Shown here in pieces: positions 24,790-39,745 of a stretch of DNA of 64,000 nucleotides (position 1 is the stretch's first letter; the number at the start of each line of letters is the position of its first letter). The position numbers were made by a program, and so were the translations under genes. Source of the stretch: Aristolochia californica (Eukaryota; Streptophyta; Magnoliopsida; Piperales; Aristolochiaceae); assembly GCA_029961685.1 (NCBI GenBank), contig JARWKL010000009.1, positions 30,811,708 to 30,875,707 on the forward strand, written 5' to 3'. The notes below the pieces were generated by a model. The model saw only the letters and a list, made by a program, of their open reading frames with translations. It was not told the origin of the DNA and did no database searches.

Positions 24790-27700
24790 TTGGTGCATAT
24801 AAGTCTCTGATGCCCAACTTGCCAAGTAAATTATAGAAGTTCTTACTGCATCCTGCTTTTGTAAGTATGTCTACCAACTGGTCTTCAGATTTAACAAACG
24901 TAAATCGAATTATCTTTGCCTCAAGGTTTTGCTTGATGAAGTGTCAATCTATTTCCACATGTTTAGTTTGATCATGCTGAACCGGGTTATTTGAAATATC
25001 AATAGCTGCCTTGTTATCGCAGAATAAGTCCATCTCACAGTTTGTGCCAAAGCCAATTTCGGTTACTAATCTCCGAAGTCAGAGAAACTCACAAAGCCCC
25101 TTAGCCATCCCACGAAACTCAGCTTCAACACTTGATAACGCTACCACCTTTTGTTTCTTACTTCTCCAAGTAACTAGGTTCCCTCCAACAAAATTAAAAT
25201 AGCCTAAGGTGGATTTTCTATTTGAAATATTCCTTACCCATCAACATTTGTATAACCCTCAACCCTTAGGTGATGGTTTCTTGAGAACATGAATCCTTTT
25301 CCAAGGGAGGACTTTAGGTATCGAAGAATTTGATTCACAACATTCATATGATCTTCACTTGGACAATGAATAAATTGGCTTACTACACTTACTGCATATG
25401 CGATATCAGGTCGTGTATGGGAGAGATAAATAAGTTTTTCAACCAACCTCTAGTGTCTTCCTTTGTCTGTTGGCACTTGGTCAGGGTATTTTTCAAGCTT
25501 GTGATTTGGAATAATTGGGGTATTTGCAGGCTTACACTCCAATAATCCAACTTCTGATAATAGATTTAGTATATATTTTTGTTGGGAAAAGAATATGCCT
25601 TGTTCGGACCTAGCAACTTCGATTCCCATAAAATATTTGAGTCCTCCAAGATTTTTCATCTCAAATTCTATTGTCAATTGCTCTTAAAGTCTTGTTATTT
25701 CTTCTAGATCATCTCTCGTAATGATCATATCGTCTACATACACTATCAGGACTATTACTTTACCTCGTCGATGCTTTAAGAATAATGTATGATCTGAGTT
25801 GCTTTGTTTAAAACCATATTTTCGCATTGCCAAACTCAATCTCCCAAACCACGTTTTAGGAGATTGCTTCAAGTCATATAAAGTTCGCTGGAGTTTGCAC
25901 ACCGTCCTTGCTTCAAAATTTTCTATATATCTTGGAGGAATATCCATGTAGATTTATTCTTTAAGATCTCTATGGAGAAAAAACATTTTTAACGTCAAAT
26001 TGGTGCAGTGGCCAATCAAGATTAGGTGCAAGAGATTACAAAACTCTAACAATGTTCAATTTGGCCACCGGTGATAATGTCTTTTGATAATCCAAGACAT
26101 ATGTTTGTGTATATCCTTTTGCTACTAGTCTTGCCTTGTACCGTTCAACTGCTCCATCGGATTTGTATTTGATGAAGAATATCCATTTACATCCCACTGT
26201 TCTTTTACCTTCAGGTAAAGGAACAAGACTCCAAGTCTCATTTTTCATTAATGCGTCCATTTCTTCCTTCATGGTTTGAGTCCACCTAGGGTCTTTCAAA
26301 ACTTCATCAATACTTGTGGGAATATGATGTGAGGAGAGTTTATTTACAAACTTCTTGAGGGGTTCAGACAGTTGTTTTGTAGACACATAATTGACAATAG
26401 GTTATTTCAATTTGTTTCCCTTCTCTTCGAGGGAATATCTGTTCGATGGTTTTTCTCGATTGAGCTTGTTAGGTAATTCAATGGCCAATAAGAATAACCA
26501 TATCATTAGAATTTTGAGGTGTGACAAGATTATTTACCTTAATGATATTTTCATGAGATGGGTCGTTGGGTACTGAGGGGAGGAGAGGTACTGCTTTATC
26601 AATTTTTGAGGATATCTTCTCTAAATCTAGTTCCATAGTGGTCACTATATTAGTATCCTTGAACTAGTCATATGTCATCCAATTTAGCTATTCTTCTTGT
26701 GTTTCCCCTGAAGAGTAGAATTGGATGTAGCGAATGAGTAGAAAGTTTCGGATTCAAGGAACATGATATTCATAGTTACATATGTACACTGAATAGTTGG
26801 ATTGTAGCAACGGTACCCTTTTTGATGACTTGTATATCCCAAAAATAAACACCTAATGCACACGAATCAAGCTTCGAGCATTGGTTTATGTGGAGATTAA
26901 CGAACACAACACAACCAAAAATTCGAGGGGGGAACATTAGCCCTAAGGGTAAAGAAACATAGTTTAATAGGGCCTGTAAGGGAGTCTTAAACTCAAAATT
27001 TTTGGAAGGCATACGGTTAATGAGATAGACAGGTATAGTAACAGTATGAGGCCGATGATGGCTAGGCACTTGAGTCCCAAGTAAAAAAGCTCGAGCTGTT
27101 TCAAGAATGTGGTGATTTTTTCTCTTTACAATACCATTTTGCTGAGGAGTCTGGGGGCACGAGGTTTCATGAATCAATCCATGGTGTTGAAAATAATCAC
27201 AAAACTGATGATTCACATATTCTCCACCATTATCAGATCGAAGAATTCGAATATTGGTAGAAAACTGTGTTTGGATCATCTTATGAAAGGATTGAAAAAT
27301 ATGAAAGACCTCATTTTTGTGTTTCAACAAGTAAAACCAAGTCATTCGTGTGCAGTCATCAACAAATATGACAAACCAATGAACACCAGACCTACCATCT
27401 TTGGGGGAAGGACCCCACACATCAGAGTGAATTAAAGCGAAAAGATTATCGTTCTTATTCATAGTTAACGGATAATTGACTCGATAACTTTTGGCTAGAA
27501 TGCAAGTCTCACAGTTAAAATCAAGAACTGGCAAATTCGAAAATAGATCGGAAAACATATGTTTCAAATACCCAAATGAAGGATGGCCTAATTGACGGTG
27601 CCACATCAAAATTTGTTTCACTTTGAGGTTGCTCAGGTGCCGCATGTGATATGTACGACCTACGCTGAAATCTTCCATGTAATAAAACGATATACGCTGA

Positions 27701-28530
27701 AATCTTCCATGTAATAAAGCCCTCTCCTCTTAGTACCAAACCCAATGATCTCCTTGGTGAAAATATACTAAATAAGATAAAATGTAGGGTAAATAAGAAC
27801 CACACAATTCAACTCGTCGGTAACTTTACTCACTCATAGTAACTTGTGAGAAAGAAAGGGCACGAGTAGTGTATTAGATAATGGTAGAGTTGGTGATAAC
27901 ATCACTATTCCAATTCCTGTTACCGGAGATGTAATTCCATTAGCGTTGGCAATGCTATTTCACCGAGGAGCAGTGTGTTGAGAAAAATCATTTGCATCAA
28001 ATGTCATATGGTCCGTTACTCGAGATTCAAGTATCCACGCTCTGCAATCATCCTCTCTAGTGGATCCAAGGAGAGTATTACTTGAGTTTGCATTCATCTG
28101 AGGAGGTTGAGTGAGATCACCGTTCAAATACCCCAGTTTGTCTTTGTCTGAGATATACATCAAACCTAGGATAGATCGAGTTTGGTTTGAGTCTGGTTTG
28201 AGTCGAGTTCGGTCCGAACCTGGTTTGGGTCGAGTTTGGTGCAGTCTGAGTCCGGTCCGGTCCGAACTTGGCCGGTCTGAGTCGTTGGGATTCAAAATTA
28301 AATCCCGCTCCCTAATTTTGGGCGGGTTTAATTTCAAAGGTTTATCGTCCCTGCGATGATGCCTCTGCGCCGCACGGGACGAGAGATCTCTCGCTGCGCA
28401 GGTCATCGTCCCCGTGAGCACCGTCGACAGTGGAGAAGCAGGATTTAATTTTGAAAGTTCATCATTGATGAGACGTTGCCTCTGAGCCACGCGGGACGAG
28501 AGATTTTTCACTGTGCAAGTCATCATCCCT
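24790..28530 (-). pseudogene. Remnant copia polyprotein (protease-integrase-RT-RNase H)
   Basis: Broken reading frames in copia order on the minus strand. Protease: near 28020, AWILESRVTDHMT, in which the active-site Asp-Ser/Thr-Gly triad is replaced. Integrase: 27678-26776, with the HRQLGHPSFGYL..CETC zinc region, HSDVWGP and LRSDNGGEY; the third catalytic acid of the DDE triad is Lys (NGIVKRKNHH). Reverse transcriptase: 26386-25450 in three overlapping frames, including the intact active-site box VYVDDMII, then KYFMGIEVARS. RNase H: 25446 to about 24790, with TRPDIAYAVSVVSQF. Several frameshifts and stops separate these parts. Upstream, 28560-28060 holds a 39-residue in-frame tandem repeat and an Asp-Arg-Thr-Arg-rich stretch instead of a normal gag. 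It cannot encode a working element. Confidence 0.85.
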
Positions 28531-28557
28531 GCGAGTGCCGTCGGTAGTGGGAGAGGT
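28324..28557 (-). repeat. 117-bp tandem duplication inside the copia leader/gag region
   Basis: Units 28324-28440 and 28441-28557 share blocks such as GGGACGAGAGAT and TTTAATTT..AAAG at a fixed spacing of 117. The period equals 39 codons, so on the minus strand both units read in one frame (SSRVAQRQR and SSRAAQRHH). Divergence of roughly 20% shows it is not recent. Confidence 0.8.
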
Positions 28558-28783
28558 CTCCGACTCCAAGTTTAAGCCTCCATTCTCAACAATCCGTTTG
28601 CGTCGAAGAAGCAGTAGGCACAAGAATCTCCGTAGTCGAATTTGTCTCCCTGCGTCGTCGCCAAATCCAATCTCTCTTTCAGACCCATTTTGATAGCATG
28701 TAAACATGTAAATCTTTCTTTCTTTCTTAATCATCTATCACATAGAAATACATCTATTTATATACAAGGATTACATGTAAAAT

Positions 28784-29250
28784 TGTTGAAAAACCATAAT
28801 AGTAAATCCTAATCCAGAATTTACAACATGCCATAAAATTAGGATTGAATATAAATACCTGGATCCATTCTGAAGTTTCGTCTTTCTATTGCGGAATCAC
28901 TATGACGAACGATAGTAACAGAGATTGATGTTGTGGTCTTTCTCAACTAAATCGCCTTATTCCTCAATAGGACCTTCGTCTCTCTTCCGGATGGGGAAAA
29001 GAAAAACTGTGTGTGATTTAGTATCTTGGGGACCATAACCATGTTGTGTCTCCTTATATAGGGTTCCCATAATTCCCTATGGTATCTACTTAATTAACCC
29101 ATATTCATGGGCCATATCCATGGCCCAATCCTTAATGGGTTTAACAAAATTAGATCACTTAATTTCAGCCCATTCCATTAAAAATAGAAAATATAATTGC
29201 ATAATAAATATGTTACCCAAATTAGAATAGTAAATGTGAATTTTCTAACA
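28784..29250 (-). repeat. 3' LTR of the nested copia element
   Basis: It has TG..CA ends and a TATATAGGG box near 29056 (on +). The adjoining sequence CCAAGTTGGAGAT on the minus strand is a typical copia polypurine-tract neighbourhood. No second copy is in the window. Confidence 0.75.
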
Positions 29251-30535
29251 ATCTCCAACTTGGGTTACATATCATTCCTGAAACAATTATATCACATATT
29301 CTTGAGGCGCGCATCTGTATACTATTAATAATAAAACCATCGTATATATTAATAACGGAAACACCATGACTTTCATCACATTACAGTTGTGACTAAACCG
29401 CGATGATCACCATACTAATACATTAAATGGCATAGATAAAATATGGATGAGTAACATGAAAATTACATGCAATGTGATCTCAAACATACCTATTTCCAGT
29501 TGGTCCTTTTTTAGTCTTTAGTGAGATCTTTCCAAAGTCTTTAATGCAATGTGAACATTGCACATAGAAAAACATAAGCAAGTTCATAAATAGAATAATA
29601 AGCAATCAATTTTATTACTGAAAAATCGAATAACTCAATGTCTTATGCAAACATATAGTACAAAATAAGGACTCCCACTAAACCAAGGTATCCTCAGAAT
29701 TGACGCCCATATGAGCAGTGTACTCATGAAAGATCTTAGGCGTTAAACCCTTGGTTAATGGATCTGCTAGCATTGTCCCTATATGTTCTATAGAAATCTG
29801 TTTATCCTGAACTATTTCCTTAACAACTAGAAACTTGATGTCGATAAACTTCGACTTCGTCGAGCTCTTGTTGTTGTTGGAATAAAGGACCGCCGTGGCT
29901 TGTCAATGCCATCTACCACTCATAGCCCAGTGACAAAGTTTCGCAACTATATTCCGTGGTTGGATGCCTCAAAACAAGCAATGAGCCATGGTTGAAGAAG
30001 CTATGAGAGTTTGCTTAGCAGACTTCCATGAGATAGCTCCTTCACCCAACATAAAGATGTAGCCTGATGTGGAGCGTCTGCTATCTTGGCATCCGACAAA
30101 GTCGGAGTCAGAGAACCCAATGATCTCTAAACTGTCTGATCTCCGATAAGTAAGCATGTAGTCTTTTGTTCTCCTCAAATAACTTATCACTCGTTTGGCT
30201 GCCTTTCAATGTTGCATACCCCGATTACTCAAATACCTGCCAATAATTCCTACTATAAATGCTATGTCAGGACGAGTACAAACTTGAGCGTACATTAAAC
30301 TCCTTACTACTGATGCAGAGAGAATTTTCTGCATCTCTGTTATTTCAAGATCATTTTTAGGGCACTGTTTGAGATTAAACTTGTCTCCTTTAGCGACGGG
30401 TGTGTCTCCTGGTTTACTATCTTTCATGCCGAATCTGCTCAATACCTTATCAATTTAGCTCTTTTGTGACAACCTAAGGATACCTTGAGAATGATCTCTA
30501 AGTATCTGTATACTTAATAAAAAAGAGGTATCACC
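28784..30535 (-). mobile_element. Second Ty1/copia element, 5'-truncated, nested in the first element's 5' LTR
   Basis: The 3' LTR is 28784-29250 (467 bp; on the minus strand it starts TGTTAGAAAATTC and ends TTTTTCAACA). Upstream in its own orientation come the RNase H end (DSDFVGCQDSRRSTSGYIF), RT C-terminus (SRFGMKDSKPGDTPVAKGDK, then RPDIAF), and finally ILRDHSQGIL, breaking off at 30535 within a GDTSF-like segment. No 5' LTR, PBS, gag or integrase is present. The insertion is bracketed by AAAAT (28779-28783 and 30536-30540), which occurs once in the uninterrupted LTR copy (near 24734). The frame has stops and frameshifts. Confidence 0.83.
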
Positions 30536-30599
30536 AAAATAACTGGTCTTTTGGATCTCTGTATGGAAGAAGTCCTCGTTATCTCACGCCAACACAAGA

Positions 30600-33500
30600 A
30601 TCCTTCTCCATCTCCCTCGGTATCTTCAGCAGCTAAATAGATATCAAAACCCATCCCCTTTAATTTCCATCCTCTTGTGTTCCTTTTCGATCAATGATTT
30701 GCCACTTTGTCTCAACTGTACTTGTGTGCCGGTTCTTTCCATTTACTGAACACGATCCATGGCTCTCTCTCGATCCATGGCTCTCTCTCCCTCTCTCTCT
30801 CAAACAACCGAAGCATGTATCAGAGCCTAATCATTACAATCTGCATTGCATAAAAGGGCTACCGAAGTCAAGGAGTAGTCATGTTGGCCATTAACAAGTA
30901 GCATCTAGTTAGGAACGAATTTAGGCTTTTACCAAATCAGTCTTGTCATTTAATCATTTCCCATTTCTATGCCTCATAATGATGGATTCTTGTTTTGTAC
31001 TAAGCAGAAGGCGTAGTTCATGCCCACCCATGATCTATGCTTGCTTGCCTCCATAAGGAAATCCAAAACCCCACTCCTTTAATACTGCCCATGTCTATTG
31101 GTCGAATCTACCCATGTTTAAAACTTTCTTTAAAATCATTTCAATCGAGAACTCACCCATCATCCCAACCCATTCAGTGTCTTCTTCCTCCTTGTTTGAT
31201 AGATCTTTGTTCTATTTCAGTTTTCAACTTGTACAGTATTTTGCCCTTCTCTAAATAAACGACCCCAATCGTCGTTTCTGTCTGCACTTCTTTTCTGAAG
31301 CTATTTCATACAGATAATTGCTCTACTTGTTCGATAATGAAGCAATTAAATACTCTCAAAAAAGGTAAATGTGTTGGGTCAATTCCAGACAATGAGACCA
31401 AGAGTCTCAAGACAACGTATACTCACCCTTGTGTCTCCCGACTCTCCTCTTCAGATTCCTCTCCTGACTAAGTGGATCGAGTTGGCACTACCGGAACCGG
31501 TTTATCTCATTGCAGAAGTTATTTCATTTTTTTATGAACTCGTACCAATGGAACCGAGTTCTTCTTTAGCTGTTTTAAGTGAGCTCGGTTCCCATGGTAT
31601 CGAGTTAATCTACAGTAATTTTTAACTAAAAGCCGAGTTCTTCTTGTCCACTGATTTCACGGTCTGCTCTTTGGTCTATATTGAGATTCTTTGGACGTCT
31701 ACGGATTCAGTTGCTAACTCCCTTGCCAAGGAGGGAATTGCTCTTCAACGTTTTGTTGTTTCAGGGCCCTCCTCTCCTCTTTGGTAGTCTGCTCTATGGG
31801 TTTTGCCTAATAAAATCTCATCCTTTTCTGTAATTCTACATACGTTCAAATTAGATGGTGATAACTGGAGCCTGAATGTATAGAAAACACAAATATGGTT
31901 ACATTACCGAAACTGAAGGGTTTACCTTTTTCAATCAGCATATATTCGTCTTAAGAGATGCTTTCTATAGGGTTGTGGATTGATGTGGTTAAATCCAGTA
32001 AGAAGTCATACAGGATGCTCAAAATGCTCAACCTCTCACTTGATATTGGTTTGAAGCTGCATCTCCCTGTTTAATCGCACTAACAAAATATTTTTGTTTC
32101 ATCACCTGCTTTCAAAAATTGACCATTCTTAAATGAGGAGAACTGAAATTTGACTAGCTTTGTCTGATAGCTCTTTTCCTTTATATGATTTGTCCAGGAC
32201 TGATGTAATTTGAACTTATTCAATTCAGAGCCTTATGTAGACAGAGACTGAATGACAGGACGACGAGTGACTGAAGAAGTGCCGGAAATCTCTGGTTCCT
32301 ACCTTGCCTATACCCCCGCTGTGCCTCTGCTACCTGCTACAGATGGAGCAGGGCAGGCCTAATCTACACAAAACAGAGAACCTCTGGACCTAGCAATACA
32401 GGCGGCGCCACCGTTGGTTGACCAAAGTTGATATTATATTCTGGTTAGCATAGCTTACTGATTCAAATTTCTTTCTTGTGTTTGGATATAGAATGCAATT
32501 GATGGGTGGCCAGCCTCCTGTTAGAATTTGTTATTCTGCGGATCATTGACGGGTTCTTGTGTGTAGATATCTCCTTTGTCTATAATTTATTTCTTCTCTC
32601 CTTCTTGTTTAGAATTCAACATGTATTGTGAACTGCTCTATATATATCTATGATGAGCATCAGTTCATCCCAGTTACTTGCGACAGTCTATATTGATGCC
32701 ACCATGATCCAACTAAACCTTCAATCATCAGACTTACAATAATATTTAGACCGATAAATCTTCCACCCTAGTTGCCATGTGAAATTAAAGAACTCTCAAT
32801 GGCTTTTCAAAGCGAGTAGTTGGATGATTCCATCTTGCTAATCAACCACTCCTTGAACGAGTCATCAAATTTTGGACTCAGACCGACATCCTGGTTATTG
32901 CAGCTGATTCAGTTTATCAAAATTTCTGATTTTAGCAATCAGAAACGTGGCTGATTTTCACAACCCAGAAGCAGATTTTTGTTCTTTGACAGGATATGCT
33001 CACATCACATGGTAGACAGCATCTCTTTATAACAGGCTATTGATCTGGACTTGCTCCAAATGCTTCTGCTGTGAGCGAAGATCTGATAAGAGAAGCAGAA
33101 ACGGTTGAAGATAGGCATCTCTGCATCAAAAATGGATTTCATCTGCACCACTAGAGTTAAGAATATACCAGGAACAATCCTGAGGAATCGATACCAAAAA
33201 CAGGTAACAAGTAGCGTTTAAACTAATGATCCTGTTTATCACTCAAGCATTTGTCTTGAAATGCTTCATCTTCCATCCCAAGAATCTATACCCTTTTCTC
33301 GCTGGTTTTCCCAATTTCAAAACCTGGAAACGACAGTCGAACTGTTCATTGAATCTGAAGCTACAGTTCTCTGATAGAAGAATAAAAAACCTTGAATATG
33401 TAGGTAGCCATGCACGCAGAGAGCAGAACAGTAGGTTGAGCTCATGTTACACGAGGATTATTTTAAAATTTGAGCAACCGCACTCCGAGGAGTTCCGTAA

Positions 33501-35130
33501 ATCGTGCTCCCGCCGGCCACTCCGACGATCTAATCTTGATCCAATCTCTTTTAATCATTTAAAATTCTCGCGTGGTGGGCCCACGTAAAGGAGATAAATG
33601 GTTAAAAGAGATAATTAGCTGTAATTTGCCGTACGTGCGCGGTATTTATATATTTTCATTTATTTTATTTAAAAAAAAAGACAAAGACAGCCTTGGGATT
33701 GGACCAAAAGGCGTTGTCTATTTCTGACAGTTTATAGCGTAATCCGACCGATAAAAACCTGTTAAGTCCTCACGATTAAATAAATCGGACCCGTTTTCGA
33801 ACCGGGACTTTTTCGGGTATGGAAAAGCTGCCACCCTAAACCCATAAATTATTTAAAAATAGAACCCGATTAATGCCCGGCCAACCATCCTTGCAAATAG
33901 GGACATCCTACGAGGATAATTCGGGTAATTCACAATAAAAGCACGAGGCGAAAATCGAAGAGAACAAAATTCGTCTCACCTTTGGTGGGAGGTCACTCGT
34001 CGGTCATACCACGACACTCTCCCACCACCCCTTGACTTTTCTCTAAATCACTATTCTACCCTTTGAATGGTCCGGTCCGTCTTCGCCCACATCGACTCCC
34101 CCCTCGTCAATTTGGAAAATTCGTGGGGGTAACTAAGTCCAACTGAAGTCGAATTTGATTCCGATTTCCGAATTCCTCGCCGGATCTTTTCACACTTCGA
34201 ATTTAAATTACTTCGAAAATTGATCATTTTTCCCCGTCCAGAGAAAAAGGGCTGGCTTGCGTCACACGAAGGTGGACTCACAGGCTTCTAGAAGGCTGCC
34301 ACGGTAGCACCGTTTTATCAAATTGTAAACGAACACGTGTCTTCTTGTTGTTCGGCGTGGTCCCAACTTTGCTGTATGGATTGTGTCGGCACAATTTTCT
34401 GGACCCGAATAAATCACCAGATTTTACAGTAATTTACTATTCTACCCTCGCTTACTTTTTTGCAAAAATATACAAAATAAAGGGTACCGAGTTAATGATT
34501 ATAATTAATTTCTTAATATATATTTTTAAATTATAATAATATTTTTTTCAATTTTTTAGGAAATTATTATTTTTAAATAATACCATTCATTTTATTATAT
34601 TTATTTTATTATTAAAAATTGATGAGTGGAATCGATTAAAAGAAAGAAGCTTTGGAAACATTCAACGTTATAATAACGTTACCATTATCATGTGGGCCGG
34701 TCTTGTCTCCTCTTTGCGCATTATGTGAGAGAAGCACGGGCATGATTTACATCTGTGGGACCCATTATCATGAAAAGTTCTCGCCTGAAGTCACGGAGGT
34801 CACGAAAAGTCACCGTTTCGGCGGTGGGTTTTAAACCCTCAAGTCTTAGCTGCCATTAACGAGGTATTGACCCGGTGAGGCAAAAGGATAGACCTAGCGC
34901 TTCATAGTAGAAGCTTCTCATGGTAGGGCGCGTTATGGGATTTGGTGTGCGGAGGAAACATTGTGAAAACATCTCTTACAAGGATTATTTTCCAGAAGCT
35001 TCAGAAAAGTTGATTATGCCGGTCAACTCACAGAGGAGTAGGCGATAAAAAGGTAATGGCATTTTCGGGGTTTTTTAGAAGGTGAGGGGCGTTTGGTGGG
35101 GGAGTCTGTGCTCTGAATATTGGAAAAGCG
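30600..35130. other. Repeat-derived intergenic region with LINE and copia scraps
   Basis: No functional gene seen. On the + strand about 31685-31790 reads SVANSLAKEGIALQRF, the end of a LINE-type RNase H domain. About 31820-31870 reads FKLDGDNWSL, the start of a copia gag domain, interrupted by a stop. From 33.2 kb the sequence is unique-looking AT-rich flank, and 34.9-35.1 kb is the CDPK promoter. Frames at 30694, 31037, 31371 and 33226 show no family resemblance. Confidence 0.45.
31685..31800 (+). mobile_element. LINE RNase H remnant
   Basis: The translated residues STDSVANSLAKEGIALQRF match the closing helix of plant LINE RNase H domains (N..AD.LAK.G pattern). Stop at about 31787. Only this short piece is recognisable. 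Confidence 0.5.
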
Positions 35131-35598
35131 GTAAATTTCTGTAATTTGTTCGGAAAGGAAGGGGGAGAGAGGGGGAGGGGCTTTCGTAGAGAGAGAGAGA
35201 CGAAGCCTCTGGGAAAGAGCTTTGACCTCTCTCTCATCGCATGGCGGATTCACACAAAAAATCCCTCTTTTCAGCCTCTTCTCCGCCTGCGATCCTTCCT
35301 CTTCTTCATTAATAACCCCGACAACAGCTAATCCCATCTGGGTCTCTTCAATTCATTCCTTTCCTTTTTGCAAGATATCGAGAGCTTTCAGTTTTTTGCC
35401 TCGCCTGCCGTTCACGGGGTTGCCACGGTTTCCCTCTTGTCGTCGGGAAATTTGGAAGCGTTTCTTCCACAAGTTTTCTTTCCTCCGTGGGGGTTTGATC
35501 TGAGAAAGTAATATTCTTTTTTTGCAGTTTCTTTTATTTCTGTAACCGTTGTTTGTTGAGGCAGAGACAGAGGAAGCAGAGGATTGGAGCTGATCCAG

Positions 35599-35944
35599 GT
35601 CTGTACTCTCTGCCACAATTTTTGTGTTTCAATTTATTGTTGCGCTTCTCTAAATAAAACGCTTTCCGATCGGTAACTTGATTTTTGTCTTTCTATGTTT
35701 TAATATAAACCGTACCTCAGAGGTACTTTTCCTCTATTTCCGTCTTAAATCTTCCTTTTCTAGAATCTCTACCGTTAGCGCATTTCTGAACGTCCAACAC
35801 AAGTGCCGTTCGTCTTTCTTTAGTATTTTCTTTTCACTGTTCTCAATTTTTTCAGGAGCTAGTATTTTCTGTTCACTGTTCTCAAAATTTTAGGAGCCTG
35901 TATCTGTTTTTAATGTTTTCTTTTCACTTTTTCTGTTCCCTCAG
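35599..35944 (+). other. 5'-leader intron of the CDPK gene
   Basis: Donor GATCCAG|GTCTGT at 35599 and acceptor TTCCCTCAG ending at 35944 frame a 346-bp intron 47 bases before the ATG. Inside, a ~40-bp tandem repeat (about 35822-35899) contains two extra acceptor-like TTTCAGGAG and TTTTAGGAG sites. Confidence 0.6.
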
Positions 35945-35991
35945 ACCTTGCTTGGCATCTCATCAGAAATTTATTCTCGAGTACTTGAACC

Positions 35992-39745
<3,754 letters not shown>

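Larger units (their letters stand above)
24654..30594 (-). mobile_element. Ty1/copia LTR retrotransposon, decayed, with perfect 5-bp target duplication
   Basis: The element is oriented on the minus strand. Flanking CAAGA at 24649-24653 and 30595-30599 is an exact 5-bp target duplication. The 3' LTR is at 24654 to about 24780; the 5' LTR starts TGTTGGCGTGAG at 30594 and ends at 28699, but is split at 28783/30536 by another element. Both LTR copies share TACATCTATTTATATACAAG and GATTACATGTAAAAT. The primer-binding site downstream of the 5' LTR is degenerate (TGCTATCAAAATGGG against TGGTATCAGAGC). The 3' LTR seems to lack its first ~20 bases next to the polypurine tract (GAGGAAGAAG). Protein remnants run in the copia order protease, integrase, reverse transcriptase, RNase H. 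There is no recognisable gag zinc-knuckle region. Confidence 0.88.

Noticed and set aside
33750..33900. ACCCG/CGGGT-rich segment resembling hAT MITE arms
   Set aside because: Only short similarity to such arms; no ends or duplications identified.
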